Below are positions 15,210 to 25,017 of a stretch of DNA of 64,000 nt, one piece after another (position 1 is the stretch's first letter; the number at the start of each line of letters is the position of its first letter). The DNA comes from Nocardioides gilvus (GTDB lineage Bacteria; Actinomycetota; Actinomycetes; Propionibacteriales; Nocardioidaceae). Location of the stretch: NCBI RefSeq assembly GCF_003194605.1, contig NZ_QHKY01000003.1, positions 372,001-436,000 on the forward strand, given 5' to 3'. The notes under the pieces are model-generated. The model was not told where the DNA came from. It was given only the letters and a program-made list of their open reading frames with translations, and did no database searches. A program made the position numbers and the translations under genes.

Positions 15210-16169
15210 TCAGGCTGTCGGGTCGACCGTCTGCTCGACGGGGATGACCTCGACCACCGCAGCGCCCTCGGCGTACGAGTGCTGCGAGGTCGTGGAGAAG
15301 AAGTTGATCCCGATAAAGTTGAACCACAGGGTCAGCAGGCCGATGATCGCCAGGATCGAGGCCGTACGCCCCCGCATGCCGGCGGTGCTGCGGGCGTGCA
15401 GGTAGGCCGCATAGACGACCCAGGTGATGAAGGCCCAGACCTCCTTGGGGTCCCAGTTCCAGTAACGGCTCCAGGCCTCGTGCGCCCAGATCGGACCCGT
15501 GATGAGGACCGCGAAGGTCCACACCGGGAAGGCGAAGGCGTGCATGCGGTAGGCGAGGCGGTCCAGCACGGCGGTCGAGGGGACGCGGGCCAGGTAGCCG
15601 TAGAGGGGCGCCGGGCCGCCCTTCTTCTCCCGACGGTCCTTGACGAGGTGCAGGATCACCAGGATCCCACCGAGCGAGAAGGCGGCGGTTGCGATGACCG
15701 CGGAGACGACGTGGATCACCAACCACGGCGAGAGCAGCGCCTCGGTGAGCGGGGCGACCGGCGAGTGCAGCCAGACCACGGCGACCATCAGCACCGAGAG
15801 CACGAAGCCGACGACCAGCGGGGCCATCCAGGAGAGCTTGAACTTCTTGTAGACCACCAGGTAGATCAGGGTGACGAAGAAGGTCGACGAGATCACGAAC
15901 TCGTACATGTTGCCCCACGGCACCCGGTTGGGGTCGGCGGCCATGCCGCGCCCCACGAGGGCCACGAAGTGGGCCAGCGCCGCGATCATGGTGAGCAGCA
16001 GTCCAAGGCGACCGAAGAGCGCCACCTTGCCGGTGTGCACCTCCTCGGTGTGCGGGACCTTGCGCAGGCCCGCCCACTCGATCAGATGGCTCAGCAGGGC
16101 GAGGAAGTAGACCACTCCCGCGATCGTGACCCCCTGGTTGCTGAGGACTTCCCACTGGCTGTCGGTCAC
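15210..16169 (-). CDS. ccsB: Cytochrome c biogenesis protein CcsB (ResC/CcsA family)
   Basis: A polytopic haem-handling protein of system II cytochrome c maturation. It has 319 residues with about eight membrane segments. The haem-binding WWD region is seen as WSRYWNWDPKEVWAFITW, preceded by the external histidine segment and followed by HARSTAGMRGR. Its ATG overlaps the resB stop (ATGA). It is the last gene of the tlpA-ccdA-resB-ccsB set and works with ResB as the haem lyase. Confidence 0.93.
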   Translation of the reverse strand: MTDSQWEVLSNQGVTIAGVVYFLALLSHLIEWAGLRKVPHTEEVHTGKVALFGRLGLLLTMIAALAHFVALVGRGMAADPNRVPWGNMYEFVISSTFFVTLIYLVVYKKFKLSWMAPLVVGFVLSVLMVAVVWLHSPVAPLTEALLSPWLVIHVVSAVIATAAFSLGGILVILHLVKDRREKKGGPAPLYGYLARVPSTAVLDRLAYRMHAFAFPVWTFAVLITGPIWAHEAWSRYWNWDPKEVWAFITWVVYAAYLHARSTAGMRGRTASILAIIGLLTLWFNFIGINFFSTTSQHSYAEGAAVVEVIPVEQTVDPTA

Positions 16170-17743
16170 GACTGCTCCTTCGGTGTTGCTGTGGCCGAGT
16201 CGGCTGGGTGGGCCGGGTCCACGGGGTTGAGGGTGGCGGTGAGGCTCGCGAGTTCGTCGGCGATGTCGCCGCCGCTGGACCGGTCGAGACCGGCGATCTC
16301 CACGAGGGTGGCCCCGTCGACCCGGCGCGCACGCACCCAGATCCGGCGGGGACGGATGTACAGGGACCCGATCAGGCCGAGCAGGGCGAGGCTGACGCCG
16401 CCCAGGGCCACGAGCTTGCCGGGGGTTTGGCTGATCTGGATCTTGTTCCAGCGTTCGATGCCGTCGAAGCTGACCGTGCCGAGCCCGTCGGGCAGCTCGA
16501 CCTCGTCGCCGGGGCGCATGTCGAGGCGCAGCGGCGCGTGGTCCGAGCCCTCCTTCATCACGGGCTCCAGCTCGCTCTTGTCGAGCACGTAGACCGACGT
16601 CGACCCGCCGTCGTCCAGGCCGAGGTCTCCGGCGTAGACGAGCATCGAGATCAGCGGGTCGATGGCCTCGCCGAAGGAGGAGTACGGGCCGTCGTTGAAC
16701 TCGTACGTCGGGTAGAGCTCACCCTCCAGGGCCAACGACTTCGGTTGGGCGTCGGGGGCCTTGACGACCCCGAAGGAGGTGAAGTTCATGTCCATCGGCA
16801 GGAAGGTGGTCGGCCCGGAGTAGGCGACCTCGCCGTTGCCGTCCTTGATGGTGATGACCGGGGCGTAGCCGTGGCCGATCAGGAAGATGTCGGTCTTGCC
16901 GATGCTGAGCGGGTGGTTGACCCGCAGGTCGTACGTCTTCTCCGCACCGCCGGGCTCCTCGGTGTAGGTGAGCTCCGAGGTGAAGTTGCGAGCCTGGCCC
17001 GCTCCGCGACCGGTGTAGAGCCATTCGATGTCGAAGTCGTCGACGTCGAAGGCGAAGGGCTCCATCCACTCGCTGCGGTAGAGGCTGCCAGGGACGAAGT
17101 CGTCGTACTGGGTGAGGTTGTTGCTGAAGCCGTTGCCGACGGTGACGATCACGCCGCCCTGGTAGCCGAAGAGGCTGCCCATCGCCATGCCCGCCATCAC
17201 CACCAGGATCGACAGGTGGAAGACCAGGTTGCCGGCCTCGCGCAGGTAGCCACGCTCGGCGGCGACCGAGCCGGAGCCAGCCTCCTCGTCGTGCAGGTCG
17301 AGTCGGAAGCGGCGCTTGCCGAGCGCCTTGCGCGCCTGGGCCAGGACCTCCTCGGGGCTCTCGGAGGTCGTGTACGTGTGGTGGTCCGGCAGCCGGGTGA
17401 GGTTCCGCGGAGCCTTGGGCGGGCGCGCTCGCATCGCCTTGAAGTAGACCTTGGTGCGCGGGATGATGCAGCCCACCAGCGAGATGGTCAGCAGCAGGTA
17501 GATCGCGGCGAACCACGGCGAGGCGTAGACGTCGAAGAGCCCGAGCCGCTCATAGATCGGGGTCAGCTTCGGGTGTGCCTCCTGCCACTGCGACGCCTTG
17601 AGGGCGTCGACGTCGGCCTGCGGGACCACCGAACCCGGCACCGCTGCCAGGGCCAGGAGGAGCAGCAGGAGCAGCGCCGTACGCATGGAGGTCAGTTGGC
17701 GCCAGGTCCAGCGCGCGAACTCACGCAGATTGAGCTCGTTCAC
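16166..17743 (-). CDS. resB: Cytochrome c biogenesis protein ResB
   Basis: A 525-residue partner of CcsB in system II maturation. Early hydrophobic segments (TALLLLLLLALAAVPGSVVP; AAIYLLLTISLVGCIIPR) are followed by a third near FHLSILVVMAGMAMGSLFGY, then a long extracytoplasmic domain and a final helix (LVALGGVSLALLGLIGSLYI). This is the ResB layout. GTG 17743 overlaps the ccdA stop as GTGA; a longer frame upstream lies inside ccdA. The C-terminal tail is cytoplasmic and acidic. Confidence 0.92.
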   Translation of the reverse strand: MNELNLREFARWTWRQLTSMRTALLLLLLLALAAVPGSVVPQADVDALKASQWQEAHPKLTPIYERLGLFDVYASPWFAAIYLLLTISLVGCIIPRTKVYFKAMRARPPKAPRNLTRLPDHHTYTTSESPEEVLAQARKALGKRRFRLDLHDEEAGSGSVAAERGYLREAGNLVFHLSILVVMAGMAMGSLFGYQGGVIVTVGNGFSNNLTQYDDFVPGSLYRSEWMEPFAFDVDDFDIEWLYTGRGAGQARNFTSELTYTEEPGGAEKTYDLRVNHPLSIGKTDIFLIGHGYAPVITIKDGNGEVAYSGPTTFLPMDMNFTSFGVVKAPDAQPKSLALEGELYPTYEFNDGPYSSFGEAIDPLISMLVYAGDLGLDDGGSTSVYVLDKSELEPVMKEGSDHAPLRLDMRPGDEVELPDGLGTVSFDGIERWNKIQISQTPGKLVALGGVSLALLGLIGSLYIRPRRIWVRARRVDGATLVEIAGLDRSSGGDIADELASLTATLNPVDPAHPADSATATPKEQS

Positions 17744-18501
17744 ACGCTCACCTCGAAGTCGGAGACCAGGTTGACCTGGAGCCAGGTCACCATGTCGAGC
17801 CACCATCCGGTGACCATGAGCAGGCCGACGGCGACGAGCATGAGGCCACCGATCCGCATCAGGGCCACCTGGTGGCGCTTGAAGAAGCCGAAGGCGCCGA
17901 GCGCCCGGCGGTAGGCCAGCCCGGCCAGGATGAAGGGGATCCCGAGGCCCAGCGAGTAGATCCCGGCCAACAGGGCGCCGCGGCCTGCGGTGCCCTCGCT
18001 GTAGGCCAACGTCAGGATCATCGACAGGGTCGGGCCGAGGCAGGGGGTCCAGCCGAGACCGAAGAGGAAGCCGAGCAGCGGCGCCGCGGCCAGACCGACG
18101 GCCGGCACCTTGTGCACCCGCAGGTCGCGCTGGAAGAACGGCAACCAACCGGCGAAGGCCAGACCGAGCACGATCGTGAGGGCACCGAGCACGACGGTCA
18201 CCTCGCGGGTCCACTCCACGAGCCACTCCCCCAGGGCGCCGGAGATCGAACCGAGCGCCACGAAGACCACGCTGAAGCCGAGCACGAAGAGCACCGAGCC
18301 GAGCAGCATCCGGCCGCGGCGCCGGTCTGCTTCACCGGCGGCGAGGTCGGCGCCGGAGAGGCCGGTGGCGTACGACAGGTAGCCCGGCAACAGCGGGATC
18401 ACGCACGGCGAGAAGAAGGAGACCAGTCCGGCGACCAGGGCCACCGGGATGGCGAGGGCCAACGAGCCCGAGGCCGCGACCTCCCGGAACGCGTCACCCA
18501 T
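17740..18501 (-). CDS. ccdA: Cytochrome c biogenesis thiol-disulfide transporter CcdA
   Basis: A DsbD-transmembrane-family protein that passes electrons across the membrane to keep apocytochrome thiols reduced. It has 253 residues and six or more membrane segments. The redox cysteines are in FFSPCVIPLLPGYLSYATG (Cys33) and FGLGWTPCLGPTLS. The start overlaps the tlpA stop (TGATG) and the stop overlaps the resB start. It is paired with the thioredoxin-like lipoprotein upstream. Confidence 0.94.
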   Translation of the reverse strand: MGDAFREVAASGSLALAIPVALVAGLVSFFSPCVIPLLPGYLSYATGLSGADLAAGEADRRRGRMLLGSVLFVLGFSVVFVALGSISGALGEWLVEWTREVTVVLGALTIVLGLAFAGWLPFFQRDLRVHKVPAVGLAAAPLLGFLFGLGWTPCLGPTLSMILTLAYSEGTAGRGALLAGIYSLGLGIPFILAGLAYRRALGAFGFFKRHQVALMRIGGLMLVAVGLLMVTGWWLDMVTWLQVNLVSDFEVSV

Positions 18502-19121
18502 CAGCCACGCTTCGCCTTCGCGCCGGCGACGTCCTCGACCAGGTTGACCAGCGTCAGGGTCGAGGGCACCTCGCCGATGATCGAAGCGGCCACCCGACCT
18601 TCGGCGTCCAGCACCACGGTCGAGGGGATCGCGTTGGGCGGCAGGGTGCCGCTGAAGGGCAGCAGGGCCTTGCCGTCGGGTGAGAAGAAGGAGGGGTAGG
18701 GCACGTCGAACTTGCGGACGAAGCCCTTCGCCTGCGAGGTCGACCCGTCACGGATGTTGATGCCGACGAAGTTCGCGATCTCCGAGGTGCGCTCGGAGGC
18801 CTCCACGAGGTACGGCATCTCCTTGCGGCAGGGTGGGCAGGCCGACCACCAGACGTTGACCACGACGGGCTTGCCACGCAGGTCCGCCAGGTCGAGGGGC
18901 TCGCCGTCGAGGTCCTCGCCGGCGAACTCGATCGGCGCTTCGCGTTCGTCGACCGCGATGCGGCGCAGCGTGCCGTCGCCGGAGACGTAGTCCTTGTCAC
19001 CGGTCCCCGACAGGCTCGAACACCCGCTCAGCGCCAGGAGGCAGGCCAGGGCAGCGACCAGCGGAGCGAGGGTCACGCGGAGGTGGTGCGGGGTGCGGCG
19101 GGTGCGGCGGGTGCGGGACAC
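18501..19121 (-). CDS. TlpA/ResA-type thiol-disulfide oxidoreductase lipoprotein
   Basis: A 206-residue exported thioredoxin-like protein. A basic N-terminus, hydrophobic segment and lipobox LSGC (Cys34) predict membrane anchoring. The active site is WWSACPPCRKEMP with Cys95 and Cys98; the cis-proline region follows near GTLPPNAIPSTVVLD. It reduces apocytochrome c using electrons from CcdA, the next gene. The GTG start is two bases after the stop of the upstream phosphatase gene. Confidence 0.9.
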   Translation of the reverse strand: MSRTRRTRRTPHHLRVTLAPLVAALACLLALSGCSSLSGTGDKDYVSGDGTLRRIAVDEREAPIEFAGEDLDGEPLDLADLRGKPVVVNVWWSACPPCRKEMPYLVEASERTSEIANFVGINIRDGSTSQAKGFVRKFDVPYPSFFSPDGKALLPFSGTLPPNAIPSTVVLDAEGRVAASIIGEVPSTLTLVNLVEDVAGAKAKRG

Positions 19122-19123
19122 GG

Positions 19124-19807
19124 TCAGGGACGCTTCTCTTCCGGGGCGCCGCCTGCGGAGAAGGGGGCGTTCTTGTCCTTGGTGGGGATCAGGTCACCGG
19201 CGGGCTCGGAGTAGCTGACCCGGGTGAGCCGGTCCCCGTCGAAGTGCAGCGTGGTCAGCGAGCACAGCGTGCACTGCCGACTCCGCGGGTCGTGCAGGTA
19301 GGACTTGTTCTCGGCGTGCAGGCGCAGGGTCCAGATCGGCAACTGGTGGGAGACCACGACGGCCTCGTGACCGCGCGCGGCGTCACGGGCGTCCATCACC
19401 GCAGCCTTCATCCGGGCGGCCATTTCGTCGTAAGGCTCACCCCACGACGGCTTGAAGGGGTTGTAGAGGTGACGCCACAGCTTGGGGCGTTTGACCAGGG
19501 TCATCGCCCCCTCGCCGAAGCTGATCCCCTCGAACTTGTTGGTTGACTCGATGACGCGCAGGTCGATCTCGGGCGTCAACCCCCTGGCGGCAGCCAACGG
19601 CGCGGCCGTCTCCTGGGCGCGCTCGAGGGGGGACGTACGCATGTGGACGATGTCGCGATCGCCGATGCTCTCGGCGATCCGGTCGGCCATCCGACGACCC
19701 AGGTCGGAGAGGTGGAAACCGTCGCGGCGGCCGTAGAGGATGCCCTCGGGGTTGTGGACCTCGCCGTGGCGCAGCACGTGCACCAGGGTCGTGGAGCTCT
19801 CGTTCAT
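19124..19807 (-). CDS. Histidine phosphatase (phosphoglycerate-mutase-like)
   Basis: A 227-residue member of the histidine phosphatase superfamily, with the catalytic RHGE at residues 13-16 (His14) and the second catalytic histidine in [10 protein letters not shown]. The segments [20 protein letters not shown] and [15 protein letters not shown] are typical of the broad-specificity branch. It overlaps hemL by ATGA and precedes the cytochrome c maturation genes. The same order (hemL, phosphatase, TlpA, CcdA, ResB, CcsB) is, from memory, present in mycobacteria. Substrate unknown. Confidence 0.88.
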   Translation of the reverse strand: MNESSTTLVHVLRHGEVHNPEGILYGRRDGFHLSDLGRRMADRIAESIGDRDIVHMRTSPLERAQETAAPLAAARGLTPEIDLRVIESTNKFEGISFGEGAMTLVKRPKLWRHLYNPFKPSWGEPYDEMAARMKAAVMDARDAARGHEAVVVSHQLPIWTLRLHAENKSYLHDPRSRQCTLCSLTTLHFDGDRLTRVSYSEPAGDLIPTKDKNAPFSAGGAPEEKRP

Positions 19808-21123
19808 GCGTTCCCTCCTGCGGATGCGGCGGCACGGGCAGCGCTGGGCAGCGCGTCGAGCACGGTCTGGACGGCGCGGTCGTCGTGGGCGGCCGAGACG
19901 AACCAGGACTCGTACGCCGACGGGGGCAGGTAGACCCCCGCCTCGAGCATGGCGTGGAAGAAGGCCGCGTACGCCTTCTCGTCCTGCTCGCTGGCGTCGG
20001 CGAAGTTGCGGACCTCCGCGTCACGGAAGAAGACCGAGAACATCGTGCCCGCCGACTGGATGCGGTGGGCGACGCCGGCGGCGGTGAACGCGTCGGTGAC
20101 ACCGGCCTTGAGCGCGTCGGCCGTCGCGGTGAGGTGGGCGTACACGTCGTCGGTCGCGAGCCGCAACGTCGCCAGTCCGGCAGTGGTGGCGACGGGGTTG
20201 CCCGAGAGCGTGCCGGCTTGGTAGACGGCGCCTTCGGGAGCGAGGTGGCGCATGATGTCGGCGCGACCACCGAAGGCTGCGGCCGGGAAGCCGCCACCCA
20301 TCACCTTGCCGAAGGTCATCAGGTCAGGGGCCCAGCCCTCGACGGCGCCGTCCAGGCCCCAGCCGCCCTGCGCGCTGGCCCGGAAGCCGGTCATCACCTC
20401 GTCGGAGATGAAGAGGGCACCGGCGTCGCGGCAGGTCTGGGCGAGAAAGGCGTTGAAGCCCGGCTCGGGCGGGACGACGCCCATGTTGCCCGGCGTGGCC
20501 TCAGTGATCAGGGCCGCGATCCGGGGGCCGTGCTCGGCGAAGGCAGCGGTGACGGCGGCGCGGTCGTTGTAGGGCAGCACCAGCGTCAGGTCGGTCGACG
20601 ACGCCGGGACGCCCGGTGTGCCGGGCACCGCGAAGGTCGCCAGGCCCGAGCCCGCGGAGGCGAGCAGCGAGTCGACGTGGCCGTGGTAGCAACCGGCGAA
20701 CTTCACGATCACGTCACGACCCGTGAAGCCACGGGCAAGGCGGATCGCCGACATGGTCGCCTCGGTGCCCGAGGAGACGAAGCGGACCCGCTCGACGGGC
20801 GTACGACGCACGATCTCCTCGGCCAGCTCGACCTCGGGGACGGTGGGGGTGCCGTACGACGTCCCGCGGGCGACCGCCTCCTGCACGGCGGCGATCACCT
20901 CCGGGTGGGCGTGGCCAAGGAGCATCGGGCCCCACGAGCAGATCAGGTCGACGTAGTCGTTGCCGTCGACGTCGGTGAGCCAGGCACCGGAGGCTGAGCG
21001 GATGAAACGTGGGGTGCCACCGACGGCGTTGAAGGCCCGCACCGGGGAGTTCACTCCCCCGGGGGTCACGGCTTGAGCACGCTCGAAGAGCGTGGCGCTG
21101 TCAAGAGGGGGACGTTGCGGCAC
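19804..21123 (-). CDS. hemL: Glutamate-1-semialdehyde 2,1-aminomutase HemL
   Basis: A PLP enzyme that forms 5-aminolevulinate from glutamate-1-semialdehyde. It has 439 residues. The PLP lysine is in [19 protein letters not shown] (near residue 270), preceded by [31 protein letters not shown] and [16 protein letters not shown] are family blocks. GTG 21123 is the start; CACAAT stands six bases before it, a possible leaderless promoter. First gene of an operon that continues through the phosphatase into cytochrome c maturation, tying haem supply to its use. Confidence 0.95.
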   Translation of the reverse strand: MPQRPPLDSATLFERAQAVTPGGVNSPVRAFNAVGGTPRFIRSASGAWLTDVDGNDYVDLICSWGPMLLGHAHPEVIAAVQEAVARGTSYGTPTVPEVELAEEIVRRTPVERVRFVSSGTEATMSAIRLARGFTGRDVIVKFAGCYHGHVDSLLASAGSGLATFAVPGTPGVPASSTDLTLVLPYNDRAAVTAAFAEHGPRIAALITEATPGNMGVVPPEPGFNAFLAQTCRDAGALFISDEVMTGFRASAQGGWGLDGAVEGWAPDLMTFGKVMGGGFPAAAFGGRADIMRHLAPEGAVYQAGTLSGNPVATTAGLATLRLATDDVYAHLTATADALKAGVTDAFTAAGVAHRIQSAGTMFSVFFRDAEVRNFADASEQDEKAYAAFFHAMLEAGVYLPPSAYESWFVSAAHDDRAVQTVLDALPSAARAAASAGGNA

Positions 21124-21230
21124 CCAGCCATTGTGTCCCAGCGACCCAACCGAGTCGATTCGGGCAGGAGTGAGGTTGCTTGCACCCGCGGTCCGGGGCC
21201 CACCCCTGGGACGGCGCCAACCGCAATTGT

Positions 21231-21272
21231 CGGGTTGGAGACGTTTCTGGGACCGAAGATGTCTCCAACCCG
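21231..21272. terminator. Hairpin downstream of hemB
   Basis: CGGGTTGGAGAC (21231-21242) pairs perfectly with GTCTCCAACCCG (21261-21272), a 12-bp stem with an 18-base loop, just after the hemB stop and upstream of the hemL promoter. A terminator is the simplest reading; a regulatory element for hemL is also possible. Confidence 0.65.
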
Positions 21273-21284
21273 CCAGTTACCTGC

Positions 21285-22292
21285 TCAGCGGCGAAGTCGC
21301 GCGGCTTCGGCTGCCCAGTAGGTCAGGATGATGTCGGCGCCGGCCCGACGGATCGAGGTCAAGGTCTCGAGGATCGCGGCCTCCCGGTCGATCCACCCGT
21401 GGGCAGCGGCAGCCTCGACCATCGCGTACTCACCGGAGATGTTGTAGGCGGCCACCGGCACGTCGACGGCGTCGCGCACCTGGCGTACGACGTCGAGGTA
21501 GGCCATCGCCGGCTTCACCATCACGATGTCGGCGCCCTGCTCGACGTCGAGCAGGGCCTCCCGTACGCCCTCCAGCGCGTTGGCGGGATCCTGCTGGTAG
21601 GTGCGCCGGTCGCCGGAGAGCGAGGAGTCGACGGCCTCGCGGAAGGGGCCGTAGAAGGCCGAGGAGTACTTCGCGGAGTAGGCCAGGATCGAGACGTCGG
21701 GGTGGCCCACGACGTCGAGTGCGTCCCGGATCACCGCGACCTGTCCGTCCATCATCCCGCTCGGTCCGACCATGTGGACCCCGGCATCGGCCTGGGCACG
21801 CGCCATCTCGGCGTAGACGGCCAGGGTGGCGTCGTTGTCGACCCGGCCGCGCTCATCCAGCACCCCGCAGTGTCCGTGGTCGGTGAACTCGTCCAGGCAC
21901 AGGTCGCTCATCACGGTGAGGTCCTCGCCCACCTCGGCGACGGCGTCGGCGATCGCAACGTTGAGGATGCCCGCGGGGTCGAGCCCTCCGGAGCCGCTGG
22001 CGTCCTTGCGCTCCGGGATCCCGAAGAGCATCACGCCACCCAGGCCGAGCTCGGCGGCCTCGGCGACCGCACGCTTCGCGGAGTCGCGGGTGTGCTGGAC
22101 GACGCCGGGCATGGAATCGATCGGCCGGGGCTCGTCCAGACCCTCACGGACGAAGAGCGGCAGCACCAGCTGACGGGCCTCGAAGGTGGTCTCGGCGACC
22201 ATCCGGCGCAGCGCCGGGGTGGCCCGCAGTCGGCGCGGGCGCACCGAGGGGCCGGGGACGGGCGTGCCGGAGGGGACGTGGAGGTCAGCCAT
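21285..22292 (-). CDS. hemB: Delta-aminolevulinic acid dehydratase HemB
   Basis: Condenses two 5-aminolevulinate molecules to porphobilinogen. It has 335 residues. The two Schiff-base lysines lie in [18 protein letters not shown] and [12 protein letters not shown]. The metal-site segment reads [13 protein letters not shown], with two cysteines and an aspartate where classical zinc enzymes have three cysteines. It lies between hairpins at 21231 and 22322, so it appears to be transcribed alone. Confidence 0.95.
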   Translation of the reverse strand: MADLHVPSGTPVPGPSVRPRRLRATPALRRMVAETTFEARQLVLPLFVREGLDEPRPIDSMPGVVQHTRDSAKRAVAEAAELGLGGVMLFGIPERKDASGSGGLDPAGILNVAIADAVAEVGEDLTVMSDLCLDEFTDHGHCGVLDERGRVDNDATLAVYAEMARAQADAGVHMVGPSGMMDGQVAVIRDALDVVGHPDVSILAYSAKYSSAFYGPFREAVDSSLSGDRRTYQQDPANALEGVREALLDVEQGADIVMVKPAMAYLDVVRQVRDAVDVPVAAYNISGEYAMVEAAAAHGWIDREAAILETLTSIRRAGADIILTYWAAEAARLRR

Positions 22293-22321
22293 GTCCCCGA
22301 TCCTTGCACCTTCGTAAATGA

Positions 22322-22378
22322 ACGTAGGAAACCCCCGCCCCGGGCGTGCTGCACGCCCCGGACGAGGGTTTCCTACGT
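22322..22378. terminator. Strong hairpin between hemB start and cobA-hemD end
   Basis: ACGTAGGAAACCC (22322-22334) pairs with GGGTTTCCTACGT (22366-22378), 13 perfect base pairs, and the interior CCGGGCGTG/CACGCCCCGG region pairs further. It sits after the stop of the fused uroporphyrinogen gene and is probably the terminator of the rex-hemA-hemC-hemD operon. Confidence 0.75.
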
Positions 22379-22396
22379 CGAGTTCCGAGGAGTCGA

Positions 22397-24094
22397 CTAC
22401 TTGGCTGCGACCTTGCGACGACCCGCAGCCTTGCGGTCCGACGGCTTGGTGACCGGGAGGCCTGCCTCCAGCATCGCGACGCGGCGCGCTGCTCCGAAGT
22501 CGGCGAGCGCGTCGACCAGCACGTCGACGTCAGGCTTGGCGGCCATCACGTCGACCCGCAGACCGTGCTCCTCGGCCGTCTTCGCCGTGGCCGGCCCGAT
22601 CACGGCGATGATCGTCGACGGGTGCGGCTTGCCGGCGATACCGACCAGGTTGCGCACGGTGGACGACGAGGTGAAGACCACCGCGTCGAACTTGCCCGTC
22701 TTGATCGCGTCGCGCGTCGGGGCCGGCGGCGGCGCGGCCCGGACGGTGCGGTACGCCGTGACGTCGTCGCACTCCCAACCCAGCTCGATCAGACCGCTCA
22801 CCAGGACCTCGGTGGCGATGTCGGCACGCGGCAGGAAGACCCGGTTGATCGGGTCGAGCACGTCGTCGTAGGGCGGCCACTCGGCCAGCAGGCCCGCGGC
22901 GGACTGCTCCTCCGTGGGGACCAGGTCTGCGCGCAGACCCCAAGCCGCGATCGCAGCGGCGGTCTTGTCGCCGACGGCGGCGATCTTCAGGCCGGAGAAG
23001 GAACGGGCATCGAGGCCGTACTCCTCGAACTTCTCGCGCACCGCCTTGACCGCGTTGACCGACGTGAAGGCGATCCACTCGTAGCGGCCCTCCACCAGAC
23101 CGCGGACGGCCTTGTCCATCTGCAGCGGGTTGCGGGGCGGCTCGACGGAGATCGTCGGGACCTCCTCGGGCACGCCACCGAAGTCGCGCAGACGCGAGGA
23201 GAGCGAGCCGGCCTGCTCCTTCGTACGCGGCACGAGGACGCGCCAGCCGAAGAGCGGCTTCGTCTCGAACCAGGAGAGGGCACCACGCAGGTTGACCACG
23301 TCACCGATCACGATGATCGCCGGCGGGGCGACCCGGGCGGCGCGCACGTCGGCCGCGACGTTCTCCAGGGTGGAGGTGAGCGTGGACTGCTCGGTGGTCG
23401 TGCCGACGCGGGTCACCGCGACCGGGGTCGAGGCCGAGCGGCCGGCCTCGATGAGGGCCTTGGCGCTCTCACCGATCGAGCCGACGCCGGAGAGCAGCAC
23501 GAGGGTGCGGTTGTCGGCGTACTGCGACCAGTCGATGGCACCGCCGCAGGTCACCACGGCGACCTCACGGTGGTTCTTGTCGGTCAGCGGGATGCCGGCG
23601 TACGCAGGCACGGCGGCGACCGCGGAGACGCCGGGGACGATCTCGAAACCGATGCCGGCCTTCACACAGGCCTGCGCCTCCTCGGGACCCGAGGCGTACA
23701 TGAACGGGTCACCGGTCATGAGGCGTACGACGCGCGACTTCTTGCCGTGCTTGACCACGAGACGTGAGCGGTTGGCCGGGGCGAGCGGCTGGCCGTCCTC
23801 GGCGAAGCCACCGTCGATGAAGACCGGCCCGACGGGCTCGGCGACGATCGTCTCCTCGCCCTCCCTGGGCTCGACGGGCTCGGGGAGGCCGAGGACCGTG
23901 CGGACCATGGACACGTGCTCGGGCATCTCGGTGATGACGACCTCGGCCGACTGCAGGAGCTCGAGGGCGCGCATGGTCAGCAGACCCGGGTCACCGGGGC
24001 CGGCGCCGACGAAGGAGACCCATCCGGTGGGCGTCGGCTTGGTCGGGGTGTTGCCTGGAGTCATGGAGTGCTGCTTCCTCACTGGTGTTTCCAT
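22397..24094 (-). CDS. hemD: Fused uroporphyrinogen-III C-methyltransferase / uroporphyrinogen-III synthase
   Basis: A 565-residue bifunctional protein. Residues about 25-270 form a SUMT/CobA-type SAM methyltransferase ([53 protein letters not shown]). Residues about 285-535 are a HemD-like uroporphyrinogen-III synthase ([53 protein letters not shown]). The first branch leads to sirohaem/cobalamin and the second makes the haem precursor. The C-terminus is basic ([12 protein letters not shown]). ATG 24094 overlaps the hemC stop (TGATG); ATG 24064 is an alternative. Confidence 0.93.
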   Translation of the reverse strand: METPVRKQHSMTPGNTPTKPTPTGWVSFVGAGPGDPGLLTMRALELLQSAEVVITEMPEHVSMVRTVLGLPEPVEPREGEETIVAEPVGPVFIDGGFAEDGQPLAPANRSRLVVKHGKKSRVVRLMTGDPFMYASGPEEAQACVKAGIGFEIVPGVSAVAAVPAYAGIPLTDKNHREVAVVTCGGAIDWSQYADNRTLVLLSGVGSIGESAKALIEAGRSASTPVAVTRVGTTTEQSTLTSTLENVAADVRAARVAPPAIIVIGDVVNLRGALSWFETKPLFGWRVLVPRTKEQAGSLSSRLRDFGGVPEEVPTISVEPPRNPLQMDKAVRGLVEGRYEWIAFTSVNAVKAVREKFEEYGLDARSFSGLKIAAVGDKTAAAIAAWGLRADLVPTEEQSAAGLLAEWPPYDDVLDPINRVFLPRADIATEVLVSGLIELGWECDDVTAYRTVRAAPPPAPTRDAIKTGKFDAVVFTSSSTVRNLVGIAGKPHPSTIIAVIGPATAKTAEEHGLRVDVMAAKPDVDVLVDALADFGAARRVAMLEAGLPVTKPSDRKAAGRRKVAAK

Positions 24095-24111
24095 CAGGGT
24101 GTTTCCATCAG
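24084..24111 (+). repeat. Perfect 14-base tandem duplication at the hemC/hemD junction
   Basis: GGTGTTTCCATCAG occurs twice without a gap (24084-24097 and 24098-24111). On the coding strand it encodes the end of HemC (METP, stop) and the start of the fused HemD (METP), so both proteins share that tetrapeptide. Consistent with a small slippage duplication that set the coupled TGATG junction. Confidence 0.85.
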
Positions 24112-25017
24112 ATCGGCCGCGCCGTCGGCGAGCATCTCGCTGCCCAGGCGCTGACCTATCTCTCTCGCTTGATCAGGTGGCCCGCTCGAGCTCTTGCGGA
24201 CCGACAACCTTCCGTCACCGGACAGGGCCACGGCCCTGATCCAGAGCTCGTCCCCGTCGTCGCCCTCGACCACCTCCGCCAACGCCCCCAGTGGGGCGCT
24301 GCAGCCGGCCTCGAGGGTGGCCAGCACCTGCCTCTCGCAGACCACGGCCGCGCGGGTGGGCGCGTGGTCCAGGGCGGAGAGCAGGTCGAGAATTTCGCGG
24401 TCCTCCGTGCGGCACTCGATCGCCAGGGCTCCCTGGCCCGGGGCCGGGAGCATCTGCAACGGGTCCAGCGCCTCGGTGGCCTCGTCACCGCGGCCGAGCC
24501 GGTTGAGGCCGGCGTGAGCCAGGAGGATGCCGTCGAGCTCGCCGGAGGTGACCTTGCCGATGCGGGTGCCGACGTTGCCGCGGATCGGCACGATCTCCAG
24601 GCCGAGGCCCAGGGCCGCGAGCTGGGCGGCACGACGCGGAGAACCGGTCCCGACCTTGCTCCCGGCCGGCAACTCCCCCAGGGTCAGGCCGTCGCGGGCC
24701 ACCAGCACGTCGCGCGGGTCCTCACGCTGCGGCACCGCCGCCAGGGTGATGCCCTCGGCAGGCGTGGTGGGGATGTCCTTGAGCGAGTGCACCGCAAGGT
24801 CGACGCGACCGTCGAGGAGGGCGTCGCGCAGCGCGCTGACGAAGACCCCGGTGCCGCCCATCTGGGCGAGCGGACCACGGTTGACGTCACCCTCGGTCGT
24901 GATGTGGACCAGCTCGACCTCGCGGCCCAGCTCGGTGCGGATGGCATCGGCGACCATGCCCGACTGGGTGGTGGCCAGGGCCGAGGCACGGGTCCCGAGA
25001 CGCAGGACGCGAGTCAT
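24094..25017 (-). CDS. hemC: Porphobilinogen deaminase (hydroxymethylbilane synthase) HemC
   Basis: Polymerises four porphobilinogens to hydroxymethylbilane. It has 307 residues. The N-terminus VLRLGTRASALATTQSGMVA, the segment HSLKDIPTTP and the cofactor-binding cysteine in LATLEAGCSAPLGALAE are diagnostic. Start and stop both overlap the neighbours as TGATG. Its last four residues come from the first copy of the 14-base duplication. Confidence 0.95.
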   Translation of the reverse strand: MTRVLRLGTRASALATTQSGMVADAIRTELGREVELVHITTEGDVNRGPLAQMGGTGVFVSALRDALLDGRVDLAVHSLKDIPTTPAEGITLAAVPQREDPRDVLVARDGLTLGELPAGSKVGTGSPRRAAQLAALGLGLEIVPIRGNVGTRIGKVTSGELDGILLAHAGLNRLGRGDEATEALDPLQMLPAPGQGALAIECRTEDREILDLLSALDHAPTRAAVVCERQVLATLEAGCSAPLGALAEVVEGDDGDELWIRAVALSGDGRLSVRKSSSGPPDQAREIGQRLGSEMLADGAADLMETP

